A stretch of DNA of 64,000 nucleotides, from assembly GCF_013520865.1 (NCBI RefSeq), contig NZ_JACDXJ010000001.1, positions 4,511,501 to 4,575,500 on the forward strand, given 5' to 3'. The position numbers were made by a program, and so were the translations under genes. The notes below the pieces were generated by a model. The model made no database searches. It saw only the letters and a list, made by a program, of their open reading frames with translations, and was not told the origin of the DNA. Below, in pieces: positions 1-7,694 of the stretch; the stretch's first letter is position 1; each line of letters starts with the position of its first letter. The stretch is from Microvirga mediterraneensis (GTDB lineage Bacteria > Pseudomonadota > Alphaproteobacteria > Rhizobiales > Beijerinckiaceae).

Positions 1-71
1 AATTCCTTGCTCCCCGAATTGGCATTTAATCATAACTGTGCTGTCCTAAGGCCAAGCATCTCCGCAGCAAC

Positions 72-503
72 ATGCGAAGGAGTACACCAGGAGGAGGCAA
101 AGCTGCGTTGGCCGCTTCGGCAGGACCCAGAAGCCAGTCTTGTAAAACCGTGAAGGGGGCAACTGGCTCCTTGCGGGGCATTGCTCTGTTTGGGTTGGTC
201 TTCGATGAGCTGTCGAGGCAACTCGGGGATGAGTTCTCGACCGCTGAACTCATGCAAGCGGCCCAACATCTAATTGAGATTTCAAAAGGCGAGTACGTCG
301 AAGCTACAGTCCGGGACTACACTGGCCGACCTAGTTACTACTCACAGGACGTAGCTATCTTGGTCTCGACTCAACCGTGGAAAATCTGCTGTTTTGAGCT
401 GCCGAAGCTCGACCATTGCGACCACGAGGAACTAAGCCTGGAGGCACGCCAGAGTATCAAGGAACTTCACCAAGGTTGGCATGAGTATGTGTGGGACTAC
501 TGA
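72..503 (+). CDS. Hypothetical protein, first gene of a phage-like chain
   Basis: A 143-residue soluble protein with no family I recognise. The start is uncertain. The ATG at 72 has no Shine-Dalgarno sequence, whereas an in-frame TTG at 108 lies 9 bases after a strong AGGAGGAGG (90-98), so the real protein may be 12 residues shorter. The C-terminal half is acidic and Trp/Tyr rich (ending WHEYVWDY). The next gene begins on the base after this stop, so the two are co-transcribed with the HNH and helicase genes that follow. Function unknown; the context suggests phage or satellite replication or defence cargo. Confidence 0.55.
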   Translation: MRRSTPGGGKAALAASAGPRSQSCKTVKGATGSLRGIALFGLVFDELSRQLGDEFSTAELMQAAQHLIEISKGEYVEATVRDYTGRPSYYSQDVAILVSTQPWKICCFELPKLDHCDHEELSLEARQSIKELHQGWHEYVWDY

Positions 504-776
504 ATGACATCTGCAAATTATCAGCCTGCTATGGCGCTACGGGAGCACCTGCTTGAGGGACACCGGGTATCGTTATTAGAGGCCATACTTCTTTTCGGCG
601 TCCAAAGCCTTAATGCGGAACTAGCCCGCATGAAGAAAGAAGGTTTCATCGTCAAGTCGCAACGTGCTCCCATGGCGAAGATTATTCGCCGGGTCAACGA
701 ATATACGATCTGTAAAGTCCCTGACGCGCTGCCATACAGAGAAATCCATATGACCGAGTACTGGATCAGCCGATGA
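504..776 (+). CDS. Small putative winged-helix/HTH protein
   Basis: A 90-residue protein whose middle (about residues 18-55, LLEAILLFGVQSLNAELARM followed by KKEGFIVKSQ) reads like a helix-turn-helix that ends in the 'KKEGFIV' wing seen in phage-type winged-helix domains. This is a pattern judgement, not a family match. The gene starts directly after the previous stop codon and overlaps the next gene by four bases (ATGA at 773-776), which points to translational coupling with the HNH protein. It may be a DNA-binding accessory factor of the HNH/helicase pair. Confidence 0.6.
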   Translation: MTSANYQPAMALREHLLEGHRVSLLEAILLFGVQSLNAELARMKKEGFIVKSQRAPMAKIIRRVNEYTICKVPDALPYREIHMTEYWISR

Positions 777-985
777 GCAGGAGGCTTTTCTCTGACCGCC
801 AGAGAAAGATCCTGAGACTACTTGCCGGCAGCTCTTGCCAAAAGTGCGGGCAGCCGCTCGACGCCAGCTTTCATGCCGATCATAAGCAGGCTTTTTCGAA
901 AGGCGGCAAGACCATCCTTAAGAACGGCCAGGCTCTATGTCCAACATGTAATCAACAAAAGGGGAATAAGGATGACGCAGATTAA
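773..985 (+). CDS. HNH endonuclease domain protein
   Basis: A 70-residue single-domain HNH protein. It has a first zinc knuckle CQKCG, a central HADH motif, a conserved Asn before LCPTCNQQKG (second zinc knuckle), and a Lys-rich tail. This is the minimal beta-beta-alpha-metal nuclease fold, in which the two CxxC pairs bind structural zinc and the His residues act with a catalytic metal. It overlaps the upstream gene by 4 bases and the downstream helicase by 14 bases, so nuclease and helicase are probably made together. Such small HNH proteins occur in phage and satellite replication modules and in defence cassettes; which applies here cannot be settled from sequence alone. Confidence 0.85.
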   Translation: MSRRLFSDRQRKILRLLAGSSCQKCGQPLDASFHADHKQAFSKGGKTILKNGQALCPTCNQQKGNKDDAD

Positions 986-2639
986 CTTGCGACCGTGGCA
1001 GGCTCAGGCAATCAGTAAGGCCATCACTTGGCTTGTTGAGACCCGAGTTGATCGACACTTTCTGATTAATGCAGCACCCGGAGCAGGCAAAACGATCTGC
1101 GCATCTGTTATTGCACGTCGGCTGATCGAAGCCGATGAGATTGACCGAGTGATTGTGATCGCTCCACGATCTGAAGTCGTAAGACAATGGGCGGAGGAGT
1201 ACAAGGTTGTTACTGGCCGCAGCATGACAAAGGTCACAGGCGCTCATGCCGAGATCGAAGACTATGGCACTGATTTATGCGCTACATGGTCAGCAATTCA
1301 GGGATTACAGGACGGATTTCAACAAGTCTGCCGAGCATCAAGGACTTTGGTGATCTGTGACGAGCATCACCATGCAGCTGTCGAAGCAGCTTGGGGCGCG
1401 AAGGCAGATGGAGCCTTTACCGATGCTAGATACGTTCTTGTTCTCACAGGAACCCCCATTCGGTCGGATGGGCAGGAACCTGTCTGGTTTGGGTATGATA
1501 GTCTTGGAAGGATAGACCACCCTCAAGAGGGCACATATACACTCTCTTACGGAGATGCAGTTGACTTAGGATACTGTCGACCGATCACTTTTCATCGGCA
1601 TGAAGGACGCTTCTCTGTTACGCTTCCGGATGGAGACAATATAGCTGTCTCAGGTACTGCCGAGACCGAACTAGGTACCGAACTTAAGCGCATCAAAGGC
1701 TTGCAGCAGGCTCTTGATTTTTACAAGCTTGCTTGCACCCCAAAATATTTAGCTGATGGAGAGACCCCCGATGTGGAATCTTATCAAGCATCAATGCTCC
1801 AGTGGGGCATCGCAAAACTCAACGACATCCGCCACCTGATACCCAACGCAGGCGGGCTTGTGATTGCTCCAAACATTGCTGTGGCAGAGTACATGGCAGC
1901 TTTGCTTGAACAACTTGAGGGGGAACGACCTGTCCTTGTGCATAGTCAGCTAGCTAATGCAGAGGCTCGCATCAGCTCCTTCAAAAATACGGACAAGCGT
2001 TGGTTGGTGTCCGTCTCGATGATTTCTGAGGGTGTAGACATCAAGCGCCTCCGTATTCTAGTCTACTTACCTTACGCCCAGACTGAACTTGCTTTCAGAC
2101 AGGCAATGGGACGGGTCGTACGCAGCTTAGGCGACAATGATTACTCGCGGGCTTACGTAGTGATGCCCACTCACAGAATTCTGGAAGAGTACGCCCGCCG
2201 GGTTGAGCTTGAGATGAGCCCCGCCGCTCGCAAGGACAATCCACGCCCTACGACAAAAACCTGTCCAACGTGTGAGGCACAGAACCCGCTGAACGCCGCC
2301 CATTGTAGCGACTGCGGACACGAATTCCCCTCCCGACCAGAAAAGTTCAAGGCTTGCGGCGAGTGCGGCTCTCTCAATCCATTCAGTGCAGACGAATGTC
2401 AGGTTTGTGGACACTCATTCCGAACCGACTTCCAAATCACTCTCAACGAAGCATTGCGGCTGGGAGCAATCGTCCGCGGCATGGATCTGGAGGAGGACGA
2501 GGTTAGAGAGGGTGAAGACAACAAAGCTGAGATCCTCTCAGATGTCCTTGCCAGCGGCGACGACGCACTGATTAAAGTCGTGAAGCAACTCCCAGAGGAG
2601 TCGTGGGGCCGCTTGAGAAGAATCCTTAATAGGACCTAA
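972..2639 (+). CDS. DEAD/DEAH-type SF2 helicase with C-terminal double zinc ribbon
   Basis: A 555-residue superfamily 2 helicase. It has Walker A AAPGAGKT (34-41), a DEHH Walker B (130-133), a motif III-like LTGTPIR, and a C-terminal helicase core with a FRQAMGRVVR motif VI. After the core come two CxxC...CxxC ribbons (CPTCEAQNPLNAAHCSDCG and CGECGSLNPFSADECQVCG), then an acidic tail. I chose the ATG at 972 because the Q-motif-like region (LRPWQAQA) follows at once and it overlaps the HNH gene by only 14 bases. A start at 822 would read through the HNH gene in another frame. Helicases of this shape are common in phage replication modules. Base composition is lower in GC than the core genes to the right, consistent with transfer. 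Confidence 0.85.
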   Translation: MTQINLRPWQAQAISKAITWLVETRVDRHFLINAAPGAGKTICASVIARRLIEADEIDRVIVIAPRSEVVRQWAEEYKVVTGRSMTKVTGAHAEIEDYGTDLCATWSAIQGLQDGFQQVCRASRTLVICDEHHHAAVEAAWGAKADGAFTDARYVLVLTGTPIRSDGQEPVWFGYDSLGRIDHPQEGTYTLSYGDAVDLGYCRPITFHRHEGRFSVTLPDGDNIAVSGTAETELGTELKRIKGLQQALDFYKLACTPKYLADGETPDVESYQASMLQWGIAKLNDIRHLIPNAGGLVIAPNIAVAEYMAALLEQLEGERPVLVHSQLANAEARISSFKNTDKRWLVSVSMISEGVDIKRLRILVYLPYAQTELAFRQAMGRVVRSLGDNDYSRAYVVMPTHRILEEYARRVELEMSPAARKDNPRPTTKTCPTCEAQNPLNAAHCSDCGHEFPSRPEKFKACGECGSLNPFSADECQVCGHSFRTDFQITLNEALRLGAIVRGMDLEEDEVREGEDNKAEILSDVLASGDDALIKVVKQLPEESWGRLRRILNRT

Positions 2640-3358
2640 AATCATCAAGGATACTCGAATCGCCGTAGGCAAGCGTGGTCTGTTATGCGGCGCATTCAGT
2701 GTTTGCTCCCTCTCCCGCAGTTGATCTAATTGCGGGAGAACGATGGGGCTGACCTACTACTAACTGTCTGAACAGCTTCCTACATGCAAAATGTTCGTTG
2801 ACGTTTGATCATGGTGCGGTCTGCGCCTTCTCAACATCAAACCATACCGGCCATCCACCCCTCCGTAAGGATACTCCGCTACTGATCGCTTAAGATGTAG
2901 ACATTGCAGTGAGCCATGCTGCTATCGCCGCAAAGCGGGTGACGCGCTCTGCATGAGCTGGGTACAGAGGTGTACGAGTTAGGCGGCCGGACTTCGGCTT
3001 TCCGCATCACCGTTGCAATAGCCAGTTTTCCCAGCCTCCTAGTTCGTCTTCAGATGAGATGGTCGGGGCAACTTTTACGACCTCCCGCACGTCCTCATAC
3101 AGGAGCGCCAGAACCGCCCACCGCGCGAGCCGTAGATCTCCTGCAAGTGGCTCCAAATTCTTGTCCAGATGTCAGGAGTGAACTAGCGCAATGGCGCCCA
3201 GGAGAAGACTGGGAATTCACCTGCATAGGTCTTGCAGAACAAGGGTTTTACCTACGGCTTGTCATTGCGTGTGTGCCACCACCGTGTACCACCTGCAATG
3301 AGTGGAGATTCCTTCCAGTGTGTTAAGTTCCGCACCCAGTTGATGATTCGGGGGCGCA
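2640..3358. other. Non-coding stretch between helicase and restriction gene
   Basis: About 720 bases with no convincing gene on either strand; the short open frames lack ribosome-binding sites and recognisable protein features. It contains one perfect 9-bp inverted repeat (TCTCCCGCA at 2711-2719 with TGCGGGAGA at 2731-2739, 11-base loop) about 70 bases after the helicase stop. It could end that transcript, though no T-run follows. The lower GC suggests recombined or degraded DNA between two cargo modules. Confidence 0.6.
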
Positions 3359-4309
3359 ATGGCCGCGAGAGGACGCGCAAGGGCAACCACTCCCTTGACT
3401 TTCGGGAACAGCATCAAGGATGAGCTCATGGCAGCGTTTGCTTGGGCTCAGATGGACGAACGTCAGCGGAAGGCCTTTAAGAAGAGCCACGGAACTGATC
3501 CAAAGGTCATTGTCGCTCATGCGGCCGGCTCCCTGGCCTTCAATTACGGGGCCTTCACCGCACAGGCTGGGAAAAAGAACTTCGGCGAGAACCTCTCCCG
3601 CCATCTCGCAACGCGCTTCTCGGCTGCGCTCGCGCATGCGTTTCCTGGCATACTCCCAAGTCCAGATGGCAAGGGTCACGAGTCCAAGGCTCGCACCTCG
3701 AAGGGTTACAAGAAGCTCGATGTGAACTATTCGACGCCAGAACTCGGGCTGGGTCTAGGTGTCAGCATCAAAACGATCAACGCTATCGACGCGAAGTCCA
3801 AGCGCTTCACCAAGAACTATACGCGTGTCGATGCCGAACTTCGGGCCGAAGCGGCCGACTATCACGAGAGACAACCGTACGCGACGATGGTGGCCGTCAT
3901 CTTCCTCCCTGTAGCCGCCTGTGAAGATGCATCGGAGAAGGATCCTTCGAGCTTTGGGGCCGCAGTGAGGCTCTTCCGGCACCGCGCAGGACGTCACGAC
4001 ACAGCCCACTCCGGTATGCTCTTCGAGAGGGTTTTCATCGGCCTCTATGACACAGACCCTGCGACGTTCGGCGAAACCTACTTCGTCGATGTCACATCAC
4101 CTCCCCCTTGGAGCGGCAGACCCCGGAGTAGCCTGTCGTTCGACGAGGTCGTCTCGGCAATCATCGCGGAGTACGACAGGCGGAATAAGCCGGAGTTCAT
4201 ATGGGAGAGCGCAGTTCCCACTGAAGCGTACGAAGAGGAGGACGAGCTCACCGAGGAGGATTCAGACGACGAAGAGGATCAAGAAGGTGTGCCTCCTGCT
4301 GTGGGGTAA
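3359..4309 (+). CDS. Putative restriction endonuclease beside dcm/vsr
   Basis: A 316-residue protein I do not match to a named restriction family with certainty. Residues 121-138 (DVNYSTPELGLGLGVSIK) fit a PD-(D/E)xK-like nuclease core, with an acidic residue, a hydrophobic beta-strand and the terminal SIK lysine, as in many type II enzymes. The last 30 residues are almost all Glu/Asp. The gene converges on a Vsr endonuclease and an m5C methyltransferase and its 3' end overlaps vsr by 62 bases. A cytosine methyltransferase plus Vsr usually travels with a cognate restriction enzyme, so this is the natural candidate. It could instead be an unrelated defence nuclease. Confidence 0.55.
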   Translation: MAARGRARATTPLTFGNSIKDELMAAFAWAQMDERQRKAFKKSHGTDPKVIVAHAAGSLAFNYGAFTAQAGKKNFGENLSRHLATRFSAALAHAFPGILPSPDGKGHESKARTSKGYKKLDVNYSTPELGLGLGVSIKTINAIDAKSKRFTKNYTRVDAELRAEAADYHERQPYATMVAVIFLPVAACEDASEKDPSSFGAAVRLFRHRAGRHDTAHSGMLFERVFIGLYDTDPATFGETYFVDVTSPPPWSGRPRSSLSFDEVVSAIIAEYDRRNKPEFIWESAVPTEAYEEEDELTEEDSDDEEDQEGVPPAVG

Positions 4310-4697
4310 GCTCTCCGAGCTTGTCAACTTCGCATCCCCAGATTGTCATGACATAAAAGCCCATCTCGGAGAGTTGTGCGGCTTTCCGACGATCCCGCTC
4401 CTTGTTGGTGTCGATCTTGTCGCGCCAGAACTCTTCGTTGCGCTTTGGTAGGCGCGACCGCACGCAATTCTCATGGCCGTGCCAGAAGCATCCGTGGACG
4501 AAGATGGCCCATCGGTGTTTTCGGTTTGCGAGATCTGGTGATCCAGGTAAATCGCGGTTGGAGGTCGTGAAGCGAATGCCCCGTGCCCAGAGCCAACGAC
4601 GCAGCATCAGCTCCGGTTTCGTATCGCGCTGACGGATGCGCTTCATCCGTGCTGAGGTTTGAGCGTCTGTTACGACGCGCGGGCGTGTTCCCATCAC
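4248..4697 (-). CDS. vsr: Very-short-patch mismatch endonuclease Vsr
   Basis: 149 residues, the usual length. It nicks DNA 5' of T:G mismatches produced by deamination of 5-methylcytosine at the partner methylase's target site. Family motifs are all present: an N-terminal MKRIRQRDTKPELMLRRWL segment, PGSPD with the catalytic Asp (about 55), FVHGCFWHGHENC (66-78, zinc/active site), P-x3-N-x3-FW and a K-x3-N-x-ERD helix. The start overlaps the stop of the methyltransferase by four bases (ATGA at 4694-4697), so the two are translationally coupled. Its 3' end overlaps the convergent candidate endonuclease by 62 bases. Confidence 0.96.
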   Translation of the reverse strand: MMGTRPRVVTDAQTSARMKRIRQRDTKPELMLRRWLWARGIRFTTSNRDLPGSPDLANRKHRWAIFVHGCFWHGHENCVRSRLPKRNEEFWRDKIDTNKERDRRKAAQLSEMGFYVMTIWGCEVDKLGELTPQQEAHLLDPLRRLNPPR

Positions 4698-5902
4698 TCT
4701 GCCGCGGCAAGCATCGCCTTTCCTTCGTGCTGCTCCATTCGCGCTAAGTGGAGCCTCACTGCGTCCTTGAACTCCTTCGTGATCCGCAGTGGGCTTCTGA
4801 GGATTCGTTCATGGAAGCCGTTCGTCGCACGCCGAGAGAGCAACTGGCCGCCATGGATGAGGAAGCTCGCCAGCGGTGGACGAGAGCGGTTCACTGGCCA
4901 CGTACCGATGTCCACTCGCCTCCTCACCCGACCGTCGAACCAAGCCGCAGCAGGCCATTTGCTTCCGGGCTCAATAGTAGTCCCTTCAGGAACCTTCGCG
5001 TTTGCAGAACCTGCGAGACGTTCTCCAATCCACGCGGCGACTTCGACATTCACTGCGTTGCCTATTAATAGCCACCGCTTACGCTGATTGAACCGGCGTT
5101 CCCCGAATTGAGGGAGAACTGTGTCCACATCGGTCCAGCCGCTCTCGAAGCCTTGCAGCCGCTCACCGTCTCGGAGGTCAGGCGTGATAATCTTGCCATC
5201 AGGCATGAGCACGGCAGGTGCTGCTGGAATCCCGATTGCTGACCCGCCTTTCAAGGTCGGAATGCAGTCCTCACCCCATCCAAGTCCTTTGTTTCCTTCG
5301 GTCCAGTAAAAGCCGTGAGCGGCTTCGCTCAGACCGTAAACACGCTGATCTGGCGCCTCATCACCTTGCAGCAGGGCGTCCCGCGGGTCACCCTCTTGGG
5401 TCGCGTATAGGAACACCCGAAGCCGCCGTTGCGGCAGGCCGAACGCCCTGGCGTCGATGACGCGGTATGCCCATCGGTATCCTCGTGCCTCCAGCGCCTC
5501 CACCACCTCCGTCATGTATTGACCACCGTGGAGGACCCGCCAGTTCGGCACGTTCTCGATCAGAAGGCGAGGAAACGGACGAGCATCGAGCAAATCGAAG
5601 ACTTTTCGTACGAGGCTCGACTGCGCTCCCTGGAATCCCTGCATCCGGCCTGCTTGGCTCAGATCGGTGCACGGAAACCCAGCTGTGAGCAGGTTCGAAG
5701 CAGGATCGATGTCCTCCACCAATGCTTCCGTCTTGCGGACATCGAAGTTGATCCGGATGTCGCGGAAGCGGTGCGCCAGGACCGCCGTTGCCTCGGGGTC
5801 ATTCTCGCAGAAGAGCGTCGTTACGTGGCCGCTCCGATGCAGCCCGAGTTCCATGCCTCCGATACCGCCAAAGACCGCAGTCACGTTGAGTGTCGTTTTC
5901 AT
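4694..5902 (-). CDS. DNA (cytosine-5-)-methyltransferase
   Basis: 402-residue C5 methyltransferase. Motif I is VFGGIGGMELGL (10-21). The catalytic PC of motif IV lies in GFPCTDLSQAG (75-85), ENV (116-118) is motif VI, QRR (158-160) is motif VIII and GNAVN (281-285) is motif X. The target-recognition stretch between VIII and X is short, so the target is probably a single short palindrome; the sequence does not reveal which. About 100 residues continue after motif X, a longer tail than in minimal enzymes and of unknown role. It is the first gene of a methylase-vsr operon. A GTTC-N7-GTTC element lies 88-102 bases upstream. Confidence 0.95.
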   Translation of the reverse strand: MKTTLNVTAVFGGIGGMELGLHRSGHVTTLFCENDPEATAVLAHRFRDIRINFDVRKTEALVEDIDPASNLLTAGFPCTDLSQAGRMQGFQGAQSSLVRKVFDLLDARPFPRLLIENVPNWRVLHGGQYMTEVVEALEARGYRWAYRVIDARAFGLPQRRLRVFLYATQEGDPRDALLQGDEAPDQRVYGLSEAAHGFYWTEGNKGLGWGEDCIPTLKGGSAIGIPAAPAVLMPDGKIITPDLRDGERLQGFESGWTDVDTVLPQFGERRFNQRKRWLLIGNAVNVEVAAWIGERLAGSANAKVPEGTTIEPGSKWPAAAWFDGRVRRRVDIGTWPVNRSRPPLASFLIHGGQLLSRRATNGFHERILRSPLRITKEFKDAVRLHLARMEQHEGKAMLAAAE

Positions 5903-6320
5903 GTCCCAGCCATCTGACTTTCAGCCGGACCGTAGCAGCAGATCAAACAAAACTCGAGGATTTTTTTGCCTTCGAAGCAACAACGGCACGTTCTTTGTAT
6001 GTTCACCATGAGGCATCACGGCACATCGTTCAACATGGGCCGTAGTATGATCCGGTGGATAAGTGAGGCCCTCTCCGGGTTCGGATTATCTTCCGCAAGA
6101 AAGGGCGGTCAAAAGAAGTTGAGCAAGGCCAAATTCCCCCATACCTCGGCTGAGGTCCGAGGGGCTGTCGCGCTTATAGGATCGGCCTAATCCGAGGTGC
6201 TCAAGAACGAGACGGTTGTGGCGACTGCGCCTTAGCCGGCTAGTAGAGGAGTTCAATTGAGCGATGCTCGGCCGAGCGACCTGCCGTCTCTTGTCCTTTG
6301 GCGGAAGCCGGCTGGACGCG
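5903..6320. other. Intergenic region between dcm and helicase operon end
   Basis: About 420 bases with no supported gene. On the minus strand it is the upstream region of the methyltransferase, and it also receives the 3' end of the leftward four-gene operon. The only element I can point to is the GTTC-N7-GTTC motif listed separately. A short frame at 5966-6190 has no ribosome-binding site and no recognisable feature. Confidence 0.5.
5990..6004. promoter_or_regulatory. Candidate LexA (SOS) box upstream of methyltransferase
   Basis: GTTC TTTGTAT GTTC matches the alphaproteobacterial LexA consensus GTTC-N7-GTTC exactly. It lies 88-102 bases before the methyltransferase start, in the only intergenic space upstream of that operon. 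With eight fixed bases, about two matches per 64 kb are expected by chance, so this is suggestive only. Confidence 0.35.
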
Positions 6321-7694
6321 TTAAGGCACTGTTACCCGGAATGGCTCCAGTGCCGAAAAGACGCTCTGGTGCACTTCCCACCCCGTTAGGACACGGTCCA
6401 AATCCGCTCCAGGCCAGGCCGGAGTAGCCGGGGGCAAGCCTTCCAACAATTCCCGATCGCCGGCGCGGCCTATCACGAAGCAGGCATGGCGGTGTCGAGT
6501 ACACATCACGCAGAGGCGTCCAGACTCAAGATGGAACTCGTCGGCCTCGTCAAGGCCAGCCATAGGATGCCAGCAGATGCTGATATCGAATTCACGACCC
6601 TGTAGCTTATTGGCCGTATCAACTATGACCCGGCCGAGGCCCGCCCTGTCCAGGAGAGTCCGCACCAATCCTTTCTGATCGTTGTGCGATACCCCGACCG
6701 CAATGCGCTCAGGCAGCAGCTTCGTGCCATCTGGATTGCGCTCGCAAACCAGAACGGGTGATCTCGCCAGAAGCCTACTCACTAGATCAGCAATAACTTG
6801 GCCCGTATCAGGGTCGCACACCAAAGTCTGACGCGCCGGAAGCTCCAGGTGGGCCCATCCGCCCTTGGCTGCCAGGGCAAGCCCCTCGTCTAGGGCGCGA
6901 GTTCGGAGGTCGCTGGCACTACTCCTGGTCAGCTTCATCTGCCTGACGCCATCCGCGACGGCTGCTCCGAAGACGTGGTCACGCGGGTAAAAGCATTTCG
7001 CAACAGCCGCGCCACGCCCGTCTAGCCGACGTGTAATGGGAAATCTGTGGGCCGGAGTGCCTGGATGGTTGGAGTGCAGGACGTCCACCGCGGTCTGTAA
7101 CGGGTCTTCCGACAACCCTCTCCATTGTGTGCCGGCATCGACAGTGGTGAAGGGATTGATTTGGCCGCTGTCGCCCACGCAAAGATGCCGCGGAGCGATA
7201 TCTGCAAGCGCAAGATATCGTCCGGCATTGGCCTGGAAGCTCTCATCCATAATAAGGGCGTCGAACGTGCCTAGACGTGGGATTGTGCTCCGCCGCGGGT
7301 TTCGGGCAGATCCGAGTTTATCGATTGTCCCGACTACCACGGCGTCTCCCGTCGCCTGATGGGCTGGAGAAATAATCTGAACGTTGGGCCGGGCCGCCCA
7401 TGCGGGCAGTTCAACGCCTTGCGCGGGAACAAAAGCCACTGGCCGGTTGGGCTCGCTCTCCGCGATCGATCGCACCAACCCGTAGACCTGCTCATTCGTC
7501 GGCGCAGCTACGGCTACCCGGATGTCCTGACGTCGACACAACCTCACCGTATCCGTCACGAAGTAAGTTTTTCCGGCGCCTGCAATAGCAGAGAGGGTCA
7601 CGGCCCCCTCCCCGCGAATCTGGAAAAAATCTTGCTGTGCGGCACGGGCGACTTTGTCAGCCTCTGCCAGAACCGTCTGGTTGTACGTGCTCAT
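6321..7694 (-). CDS. SF1-type helicase/ATPase, fourth gene of unnamed operon
   Basis: 457-residue superfamily 1 helicase-like ATPase. It has Walker A AGAGKTYF (39-46), an APTNEQV motif Ia-like strand (64-70), Walker B LIMDES (147-152), motif III VGDSGQINPF (173-182), a TANKLQGREFDI motif V region and a SGRLCVMCTRH motif VI. This is the pattern of RecD/Upf1-like enzymes that move on single strands. I chose the ATG at 7694 because it overlaps the stop of the preceding gene by four bases (ATGA), the same coupling as between genes two and three. It probably supplies the motor of a four-protein complex with the Cas4-like nuclease two genes upstream. Confidence 0.85.
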   Translation of the reverse strand: MSTYNQTVLAEADKVARAAQQDFFQIRGEGAVTLSAIAGAGKTYFVTDTVRLCRRQDIRVAVAAPTNEQVYGLVRSIAESEPNRPVAFVPAQGVELPAWAARPNVQIISPAHQATGDAVVVGTIDKLGSARNPRRSTIPRLGTFDALIMDESFQANAGRYLALADIAPRHLCVGDSGQINPFTTVDAGTQWRGLSEDPLQTAVDVLHSNHPGTPAHRFPITRRLDGRGAAVAKCFYPRDHVFGAAVADGVRQMKLTRSSASDLRTRALDEGLALAAKGGWAHLELPARQTLVCDPDTGQVIADLVSRLLARSPVLVCERNPDGTKLLPERIAVGVSHNDQKGLVRTLLDRAGLGRVIVDTANKLQGREFDISICWHPMAGLDEADEFHLESGRLCVMCTRHRHACFVIGRAGDRELLEGLPPATPAWPGADLDRVLTGWEVHQSVFSALEPFRVTVP

